From G965197005 sp965197005 (lineage in GTDB: Bacteria; Pseudomonadota; Gammaproteobacteria; Pseudomonadales; Oceanobacteraceae): DNA of 64,000 nt. Below, piece by piece: positions 54,941 through 62,600 of the stretch. The notes below the pieces were generated by a model. It made no database searches and was not told the DNA's origin. It was given only the letters and a program-made list of their open reading frames with translations. Every line of letters begins with the position of its first letter. The stretch's first letter is position 1. The stretch is taken from contig OZ239982.1 of assembly GCA_965197005.1 (NCBI GenBank), forward strand, positions 1,240,001 through 1,304,000. Direction: 5' to 3'. Made by a program: the position numbers and the translations under genes.

Positions 54941-54974
54941 AAAAAACAAAAGCACCAGTAAAAACGGGTGCTTT
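54941..54974 (-). terminator. intrinsic terminator between gcvH and gcvP
   Basis: On the minus strand AAAGCACC (54974-54967) and GGTGCTTT (54956-54949) form an 8-bp perfect stem with a 10-nt loop, followed by TGTTTTTT, a full intrinsic terminator. It lies inside the operon, 19 bp past the gcvH stop and before gcvP. Partial readthrough here would make less gcvP than gcvT and gcvH. Confidence 0.88.
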
Positions 54975-54993
54975 ATATCAAATCGAAAAAAAA

Positions 54994-55377
54994 TTAATGT
55001 GCAAGTTTTCCGTAAGTCTCTGCATCTAATAGTTGCTCTAACTCACTAGGCTCACTCATTTCTAAACGAAACAGCCATGCTTCACCATAAGGGTCTTGGT
55101 TTAGAGCTTCAGGTGAATCAACCAAAGCATCATTAACCTCAACAACTTTACCACTTACAGGGGCATAGATATCTGATGCAGCTTTCACAGACTCAACCAC
55201 TGCGGCTTCATCTTCTTTATTTAATTCTGCATCTATTTCAGGTAATTCTACAAAAACAACATCACCTAATTGCTCTTGAGCAAAATCGGTAATACCAACG
55301 GTAACAATACCGTCTTCTTCCTCTCGAACCCACTCGTGGGATTCTACATATTTTAATTCATCTAAAATCATGCTCAT
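54994..55377 (-). CDS. gcvH: glycine cleavage system H protein
   Basis: A 127-residue lipoyl carrier that shuttles the aminomethyl intermediate between the P and T proteins. The lipoylated Lys is in VVESVKAASDIYAP (about residue 65). The N-terminus LKYVESHEWVREEEDGIVTVGIT is canonical. The length is normal. A start two codons later is equally possible; the listed ATG has GGAGAGA upstream. Confidence 0.96.
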   Translation of the reverse strand: MSMILDELKYVESHEWVREEEDGIVTVGITDFAQEQLGDVVFVELPEIDAELNKEDEAAVVESVKAASDIYAPVSGKVVEVNDALVDSPEALNQDPYGEAWLFRLEMSEPSELEQLLDAETYGKLAH

Positions 55378-55450
55378 ATTATCTCTCCAAATCTCAATTA
55401 AAAGTGAGCGCCAGTATATCAGCGCTGGGGTTGGTTTTTAAGTATTTATC

Positions 55451-56527
55451 TTAAACTAATGCCTTACCATTACGCACAAAGGGTAACTTAACGACTTTAG
55501 CAGGAATTTTTTGTTTTCTAATTTCTACTTCACAATGCGCTATTTTGGCATTAGGAATACGTGCCATGGCAATGGTTTTTTGCAAGCTAGGCGAGAAAGT
55601 GCCAGATGTAATTTCCCCTTCTCCATCAGCGGTTAACACCTTTTGATGAGCACGCATAATACCTTTACCCTCTAACAACAATCCGACCAAACGAGGCGTA
55701 TTTGCAGCGACTTTCTCTGATTCAATGGCCGCTCTACCAATAAAATCTCTACTCTCAGGCTGCCATGCAATAGTCCAAGCCATACCTGCTTGCAGTGGAC
55801 TGATTTGCTCGTCCATATCATTACCGTATAAATTCATGCCTGCTTCTAGGCGTAAGGTATCCCGAGCCCCCAAACCTGCGGGCACAACACCTGCTGTAAA
55901 TAACTTCTGCCAAAGTGCTGCAACATCTGAATTAGGCAGCATCATCTCTACACCATCTTCTCCTGTATAACCTGTACGAGAAATAAACCACTCATTAAAT
56001 TTTGCACCAAAAAACACACCCAAAGAGCCCAGTTTATCGGCAAAATCAGGATATATGTTAGCTAGGGTTTTGATGGCATCAGGGCCCTGTACTGCCAGCA
56101 TAGACAAATCACTGCGTTCACTAATATCTACAGCAAAACCTGCTGCTTGCTGCTGCATCCATGCGAGGTCTTTTTCTCGGGTACCACAATTAACTACAGT
56201 CCGATACCAGCCGTCCATATTGTAGACAATCAAATCATCAATGACCCCTCCTTGCTCATTTAACATTGCTGTATATAAAGCCTTACCCTTGGACGTAAGT
56301 TTATCTACATCATTCGCTAATAGATATTGTAACCAGCGTTTGGCATCAGTACCTTTAATATCCACAATCGTCATGTGCGAGACATCAAACATACCTACCG
56401 CACCTCTGACCGCCTCATGCTCTTTAATTTGCGAGCCATAATGGATAGGCATATCCCAACCTCCAAAATCGACTATCTTTCCGCCACAGGCGATATGTTG
56501 TTCATATAATGCGGTTTGTTTACCCAT
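55451..56527 (-). CDS. gcvT: glycine cleavage system T protein, aminomethyltransferase
   Basis: A 358-residue tetrahydrofolate-dependent aminomethyltransferase. The N-terminus is TALYEQHIACGGKIVDFGGWDMPIHYGSQIKEH with AVGMFDVSHM; the catalytic Asp is in RDTLRLEAGMNLYGNDM near residue 226-228. It releases ammonia and makes 5,10-methylene-THF. First gene of the gcv set; a 73-bp gap to gcvH contains a short, weak dyad. TGGAGT-type site precedes the ATG. Confidence 0.96.
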   Translation of the reverse strand: MGKQTALYEQHIACGGKIVDFGGWDMPIHYGSQIKEHEAVRGAVGMFDVSHMTIVDIKGTDAKRWLQYLLANDVDKLTSKGKALYTAMLNEQGGVIDDLIVYNMDGWYRTVVNCGTREKDLAWMQQQAAGFAVDISERSDLSMLAVQGPDAIKTLANIYPDFADKLGSLGVFFGAKFNEWFISRTGYTGEDGVEMMLPNSDVAALWQKLFTAGVVPAGLGARDTLRLEAGMNLYGNDMDEQISPLQAGMAWTIAWQPESRDFIGRAAIESEKVAANTPRLVGLLLEGKGIMRAHQKVLTADGEGEITSGTFSPSLQKTIAMARIPNAKIAHCEVEIRKQKIPAKVVKLPFVRNGKALV

Positions 56528-56582
56528 AAAAACTCCAAAAATTTAAAATAAAACCAGCCATAGACAACAACGCTATGACCTG

Positions 56583-56588
56583 ATTATA
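56583..56588 (-). promoter_or_regulatory. candidate -10 box for gcvT
   Basis: A TATAAT hexamer on the minus strand, about 56 bp before the gcvT ATG. The 17 bp upstream lacks a good TTGACA, so the promoter would need an activator (as GcvA does in E. coli) or is weak. Confidence 0.35.
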
Positions 56589-56687
56589 GCCACTATAAAA
56601 TAAAATTATATATCATGGTACATTCGTGCCATTTTGCGCCAAGATGATAATTGATGAGACTTAAAATTACCAGATTAAATCGCAAAT

Positions 56688-56724
56688 AACCGCTTAAACA
56701 GCTCAAAAAGCAGAGCGGTTTTTT
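56688..56724 (+). terminator. orphan plus-strand terminator-like hairpin
   Basis: AACCGCT (56688-56694) and AGCGGTT (56714-56720) pair as 7 bp, with an inner GCT/AGC pairing, and are followed directly by TTTT. No gene ends upstream on the plus strand, because gcvT is on the other strand. It may close a small RNA, antisense or regulatory transcript, or be a coincidence. Confidence 0.45.
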
Positions 56725-56977
56725 AGCAAGTAGCAACACCACAGATTAACAAGCTACAGCCAAATACAGTGATTAACAAGCTGATATTTACCTTATAAAA
56801 GCAACCAAGGCAAGCATGATTACCTGACTCTAAAAAAGCAATAAAAATAATCATTAAGTGATGCGAATTTCACTTTAATCCTCTAAAAAATAAGCCTATC
56901 CTTAGCAACTATTTTATTTCTGTGTAATATTAACCCTAATTAATAACTACTTAAACTCACAAATAGAGACCGCCGTT

Positions 56978-57724
56978 ATGTACCAAGATATTGAATTTAC
57001 GCAACAACAACGCATTGGCATACTAAGCCTTAACCGCCCTGCGGTACTTAATGCCATACGTTTACAAACCTATGAAGAAATGATTGATGTATTAAAAGCC
57101 TGTGATAGCAATACGGATATTGACAGTTTAATCATAACTGGCAATAGTCAATGCTTTTGTGCAGGTAATGATTTAAGTGATTTATTAGATGACAATCTAA
57201 CTGCATTAAATGCCTTAGTTGCCAGTATTTTTAATACCTTAATTGATTTTAAAAAACCACTTATTTTAGCCCAAGAAGGCATTGCCGTAGGGATTGGTGC
57301 TAATTTAATTTTACATGCGGATTTGGTATTTGCAGGCAACAGCACACGCTATCGTTTACCATTTGCAAACTTAGGTGTTACTTGCGAAGGTGCTAGCTCC
57401 TTTTTGTTAGCACAACAAATTGGTGAGAAAAAAGCCAAAGAGCTGCTCTTAACAGGGCGTTTTTTTAATGCTCAAGAGGCGCATCATCTAGGCATGTTGA
57501 CACAGCTTACCGAAGATGGAAAAGCCCTTGATAGCGCATTAGAGGCAGCTAAAAATCTAGGCAAGCAAAGTCAAGCATCACTATTAAGCATCAAATCTCT
57601 AATGTCTAATGAACAACAAAAACAGCAGCTTAAACAGGTTATTCATGCAGAAATGAATGCCTTTACCAATCTATTAAACAGCACTGATACTAAAACTAGG
57701 ATTAACTCTCTACTTAAAAAATAA
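56978..57724 (+). CDS. enoyl-CoA hydratase/isomerase family protein
   Basis: A 248-residue crotonase-fold enzyme. The oxyanion-hole segments are QCFCAGNDLSDL (about residues 57-68) and GIAVGIGANLILHADLVFAG (about 95-114), followed by YRLPFANLGVT. The position of the second conserved Glu is taken by Gly in LGVTCEGASS, with Glu just after. This pattern fits the hydratase/isomerase family, but the exact acyl-CoA is unknown. It is alone on the plus strand, ended by the hairpin at 57752. Confidence 0.87.
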   Translation: MYQDIEFTQQQRIGILSLNRPAVLNAIRLQTYEEMIDVLKACDSNTDIDSLIITGNSQCFCAGNDLSDLLDDNLTALNALVASIFNTLIDFKKPLILAQEGIAVGIGANLILHADLVFAGNSTRYRLPFANLGVTCEGASSFLLAQQIGEKKAKELLLTGRFFNAQEAHHLGMLTQLTEDGKALDSALEAAKNLGKQSQASLLSIKSLMSNEQQKQQLKQVIHAEMNAFTNLLNSTDTKTRINSLLKK

Positions 57725-57746
57725 GCACTTTTATTGTGCTGCTGTC

Positions 57747-57777
57747 AAAAAAAAGCACTACCTAAGTAGTGCTTTCA
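57747..57777. terminator. bidirectional terminator between the hydratase gene and cysJ
   Basis: AAAGCACTAC (57752-57761) and GTAGTGCTTT (57766-57775) form a 10-bp perfect stem around CTAA. The minus strand continues with T8, an excellent terminator for cysJ. The plus strand has only TTT. A second small hairpin AGCAC/GTGCT (57724-57740) overlaps the hydratase stop and shares the GCAC core. Confidence 0.88.
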
Positions 57778-57800
57778 ATTCTGCTATTTGACTTTAATGA

Positions 57801-59633
57801 TTAATAAATATCTCGTACATAGCGTTTGTTCTTTTTGAGTGCGGCGATATATAGCTCTGCTTTATCAGAGGTCATTCTGCCATGTTTGGCAACAATATCG
57901 TGCAACGCAACATCAACATCTTTCGCCATACGATGCGCATCTCCACAAATAAAGAAGTATGCGCCGCGCTCTAACCATTCAAACAATAAAGATCCATGCT
58001 CACGCATACGGTCTTGTACATAAACTTTTTCTGCTTGGTCACGAGAAAAGGCAAGGTCTAAACGGTTTAATAAACCACTTTCATGCATAGACTGTAACTC
58101 TTGCTGATAAATAAAGTCAGTGGTGCGATTACGGTCTCCAAAAAACAGCCAGTTATCCCCTCTTGCATTGCGAACTTCTCTTTCTTGTAAAAAAGCCCTA
58201 AAAGGTGCAATGCCTGTTCCTGGTCCAACCATAATCATAGGCAGACTATCATCTGCAGGCACACAGAAGTTTTTATTTGGACTAAAGAAACATTTAACTG
58301 GCATGCCTACCTCGGCAATATCTGCAAGGTAAGTTGAACATACCCCGTTATGGTCGCGCCCATTATCTTCATAACGCACGTTGCCAACGGTTAGATGAAC
58401 CTCTTGTTGATGTTTATTTATACTAGAAGAAATTGAATATGCTCTTGCTGCTATAGGTTTAAGCATGGGCACTAGGATTTCTAGGTTTAGGTCTTTGGGT
58501 TTATAGGTATTGATTAAATCAACAATATCTTGCCCATAAAGTTTATTGCTAATGGTGGCATTATCACTATCAACAACCATTGCCTTAAAGCTCTGTTTAC
58601 GACTGCGAGCAGCAATTTCTACAATAAGCTCTTTTGATGGATTGCGTATTTCTGCATGTTCACTAAAAAGCTCTCGCACAGGATAACTTTCGTTTTGCCA
58701 AGTGACAATCTCATCTCCTGTTGCTTTCAGTGCTTTAAGTAATTCTTCAACCAAACTGGGCTGATTAATAGGTAAGATGTTTAGGGCATCACCTACTTCA
58801 TACTGTTCCCCCGAACCGCTAAGGTCAAATTCGTAATGCAAAATTTCCTTACTAGAGCCTTCACCTGTTAACATTTGTTTGTGTTTAAGGGGTGCTAATA
58901 ACGGATTTTTTCGATTATATTGGCTTTTTGCCTTGGGTGCTGTTGCCGTGCTTTGGCTACTGGTCGTATTTTGAGCTGAACCTTTTTCTGCCATTTTTGG
59001 CAAGACTTGTTGACTCCACTGTTCGGCAGCATCTTGGTAATCGATATCGCAATCTATACGCTCACTAATGCGTGTTGCCCCTAGTTGCTCTAAGCGTTCG
59101 TCCCACTGTTTACCTGCCAAGCAGAAATCATCATAGCTAGTATCTCCAAGGGCTAATACACTAAAGAATGTTTTTTCAAAACAAGGTGCATCTTCAGCAT
59201 TAATGGCTTCCCATAATAAGGCGGCATTATCAGGCATTTCGCCCTCTCCATAGGTGGAGGTAATAATTAAAATGCGCTCTTGTTGGCTTAACTCGTTAAG
59301 CTCTACATCGTCCATATCTAACACCAAAGGCGCAAGACCTAGAGTTTTAGCAAGTTCGGCGCAATCATTAGCAACACTTTCGGCATTACCTGTTTGCGTA
59401 CCAAATAAAATACTGATGGGTTTTGCCGCTGTAGCACTGGCTGTAGGTTGAGCACTAACACTGCTGCCTATTATATCTTGGCTAACGGCTAAACGTGAGT
59501 GTAAGCCTGCTAAAAAACCACTTAACCATTGACTTTGGGGAACATCAAAAGGCAAATCAGTAGGTAAAGAAGGCACTTTAAATAGTTGATTAATATCGTC
59601 TTTATTTGACTTATCATTGGCATTGTTGCTCAT
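57801..59633 (-). CDS. cysJ: sulfite reductase (NADPH) flavoprotein alpha subunit
   Basis: A 610-residue diflavin reductase. The FMN flavodoxin domain (about residues 70-215) starts ILFGTQTGNAES; a Ser/Thr/Ala linker follows; the FAD-binding RAYSISSS motif is near 400, and the NADPH domain has GPGTGIAPFRAFLQERE, FFGDR and ICGDAHRMAKDVD, ending RYVRDIY. It passes electrons from NADPH to CysI for sulfite reduction. No cysI is adjacent. It is followed by the strong terminator at 57752. Confidence 0.95.
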   Translation of the reverse strand: MSNNANDKSNKDDINQLFKVPSLPTDLPFDVPQSQWLSGFLAGLHSRLAVSQDIIGSSVSAQPTASATAAKPISILFGTQTGNAESVANDCAELAKTLGLAPLVLDMDDVELNELSQQERILIITSTYGEGEMPDNAALLWEAINAEDAPCFEKTFFSVLALGDTSYDDFCLAGKQWDERLEQLGATRISERIDCDIDYQDAAEQWSQQVLPKMAEKGSAQNTTSSQSTATAPKAKSQYNRKNPLLAPLKHKQMLTGEGSSKEILHYEFDLSGSGEQYEVGDALNILPINQPSLVEELLKALKATGDEIVTWQNESYPVRELFSEHAEIRNPSKELIVEIAARSRKQSFKAMVVDSDNATISNKLYGQDIVDLINTYKPKDLNLEILVPMLKPIAARAYSISSSINKHQQEVHLTVGNVRYEDNGRDHNGVCSTYLADIAEVGMPVKCFFSPNKNFCVPADDSLPMIMVGPGTGIAPFRAFLQEREVRNARGDNWLFFGDRNRTTDFIYQQELQSMHESGLLNRLDLAFSRDQAEKVYVQDRMREHGSLLFEWLERGAYFFICGDAHRMAKDVDVALHDIVAKHGRMTSDKAELYIAALKKNKRYVRDIY

Positions 59634-59694
59634 TCATTCTCTCCAATCCAGCCATCTACACCATATAGATAGCTAAAAAATTAATCTCTTGAAA

Positions 59695-62600
59695 TTAGGC
59701 TGCACTTTGCATGGCAGTTGCCAGTAGTTTGCCGTAATGTGCCGCCATTGTTTGCTCAATGGCAGTAAAAGGTGCAAGTAGTTGATGATTACAATAATCT
59801 CGCTCCATAATCCATGCGCTTATTGCCAGCGTTTGAGAATCGGCGACTTCACGGCGAGATAATGCTTGTTTGTAGTCGTTAACTCGTTTATCGGCAAGTA
59901 ATACGGCTAACTGCTCTGCGCTCAAGTCAGCCAATACGGTTTTGACATCTTTGGCAAGCTGTTCGGTTACTTTTTTATCGACTGCCATAACCAGTTTGTA
60001 GCTCAGTTTATTTAGGGTTTCAATACTTGCTTGCCCATCAAGTTTGCGTGCCTGCTCCATGACGCGCTGCATTATACCTGTGGCAATAATATATTGGCAA
60101 ATCAGCTTGCTATCTCGCTCTCCATAAGCAGGTACTTGCCCATTAAATAAAGGGATTTTTTTATCATAATAACGACGAATTTGCTGTAAGTATTGTTCGC
60201 CTAAACTATTGGATAGTTCTTCTAGCATTTGTTTTTGACTCATGGCATTCGCAATATTTTCTGCCACATGATACGCATATAAGGCTTTGGGTATCACACA
60301 GTAAAAGTCATTACGCACGTTTTCCCAATCTGCTAATAATGCGTTGGCTAAAGGCGATTCTGTTGCTTTAACATGCTGTTTTAATTGCCATAAAAGTGCC
60401 TGCTCTTGAGCTTTGGCAAGAGCATCATTCACATTGAGCCTAAAGGGTGCAACAGAGTCTGTAGAACAGCGTGTTGTGAGTTGATGGCTTGGGTCATATT
60501 GAAAAGCAACACCGCCACTCATGCCATTACCAAAGCCTTTTCCGTAGCTACCTAGATTGACCACACAGCCATAGGTCATGTATTCACAACCAAAATCCCC
60601 TAGCCCTTCAACAACCGCAATAGCACCTGAGTTACGCACACCAAAACGGTCACCTGCTTGTCCTGCAACAAATAACTGCCCTCCTGTTGCACCAAATAGG
60701 GCAAAGTTCCCTATCAATACATTGCCGTCAGCTTGAGAACAACCGCCACCTGGGTTTTGCACTATTATTTTACCGCCCGAGGCACCTTTACCAACACCAT
60801 CATTGCAAGTGCCTGAGTGAATAAGGGTAACGCCACTGGTGTTAAATGCACCATAACTTTGCCCTGCGGAGTTATGACTATGTACTAAAAGACTGTCTGC
60901 ATCGAAAATGCGTCGTCCATTTTCCAAACTTATCACCGCTGGGTGGGCATCGGCTTGTTTGTTTGAGAGCTGATAATTAAGAAAACGCTCTATATCAATG
61001 CTAAATTGTGCGCCTACCGATTTGTTGCAGTTATTTAGCTGTCCTGCATCAAGCACCATCTGTGGTTTATCTGTATGTTTACCCATCTCTTTAAAACCAG
61101 CTTTAAATTGCTCAAGTAGCGCATCATCTGGCGCAAAGTTGGCTTCTAAATAAATAGGCTGTTTAACTTTAACTTCTGGAACAACTTGTAACATGGCACT
61201 CATATCTAAACGCCCAGAGATATTCTTATGCTCTATAAGGTGTAGTAAATCACTACGCCCACGAATTTCACGTAAAGAGCGAAAGCCTAAAGCAGCTAAC
61301 AGTTCTCGTACTTCTTGGGCAAGGTTCATAAAGTATTGCGCTAAAGCACGAGGATCACCTTCATACACCTCTGGATTGGTGGTTAAACCAACAGGACATT
61401 TAACATTACAGTTTTTTGCCATAACACATTTAAGCATCATTAATGCCGTCGTACCAAACTCAAAGGAATCTCCCCCCATCATGGCTGATTTTATGACATC
61501 TAGCCCTGTTTGGTGTGCATTTGAACAGCGTAAAATCACTTTTTGACGAATGCCATTGGCGCACAGTGCTTGATGCACTTCGGTAATACCAATCTCAGAA
61601 ATGCGTCCAGAGTTTTTAAGACTGGTTACTTGCGCCGCACCTGTACCACCTGTGCAGCCTGCTACGTTAATTACATCAGCACCTGCCTTGGCAACACCCA
61701 CAGCAATTGTACCAATGCCTTCAGAGGAAACCAGCTTAACAATGACACGCACTCTTGCTGCTTTGGCATCATGGATAAGTTGCCCTAAATCTTCGATAGA
61801 GTAAGTATCGTGGTGTGGTGGTGGCGAGACCAGCTCAACCCCAGGTGTACCACCACGAGCGGCAGCAATTTCTACGGTTACTTTTGCAGAAGGGAGTTGT
61901 CCTCCTTCTCCTGGTTTTGCACCCTGTGCCATTTTAATTTCTATCTCTTCAAGGCAAGGGTCTGCTAAGTAACCTGCCCATACGCCAAAACGACCCGAGG
62001 CAAATTGTTTTATCTTACTGGCTTTAACGGAGTTATAACGAATAGAGGCTTCGCCACCTTCGCCTGAGTTGCTCATTGCCCCTGCCATATTTGTGCCTAT
62101 AGCAACCGCTTCATGTGCTTTACCAACCAATGCGCCATGACTCATGGCACCTGAGGCTAAACAGGCGGTAATTTCACTGGCAGGCTGCACTGCTGATAAC
62201 TCAATAGGTGCGGGAGCGGCGAGTAATTTTTTACACCATTTTTCTGCTTGATTAAACGCTGTAAAAACAACACCTTTGGCGGTTGTATTAAGGTTTTTAA
62301 TATCTTTTGTAAAATATTCTTTTAGCGCATCAGCTAATAGCTGATTTTTGCCATTATTTAAACTGAGTGTCCACTGCGTTTGTTGTTGGCTAATATTAAG
62401 ACCTTGTACCGCCAAACTCGCATTCACATCTATAGGCGTAGTAAACAGCTCGGTAAAATCACTTTTTTTACTGGCATCTAAAAGATTAATAGGTAGATTT
62501 AGCACATCTCGTAAAGTGGCAGGTCGTTTGGCACGCTCTTGGCTCATATTGGCAATAAAATCACGATAAGCAGGCGTGATTTGATGTTCGTTGAGCTCTT

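Larger units (their letters stand above)
56528..56977. other. 450-bp divergent region with several hairpins (gcvT / hydratase)
   Basis: No gene is present. From left to right it holds a TATAAT box on the minus strand (56583-56588), a 7-bp hairpin at 56615-56632 followed by TTTT on the plus strand, and a plus-strand terminator-like hairpin at 56688-56724. I searched for glycine-riboswitch features by eye and found none convincing. The downstream half up to 56977 is AT-rich and unstructured. Confidence 0.5.

Noticed and set aside
56528..56977. Glycine riboswitch upstream of gcvT
   Set aside because: No tandem aptamer motifs could be recognised by eye on either strand; only simple hairpins are present.
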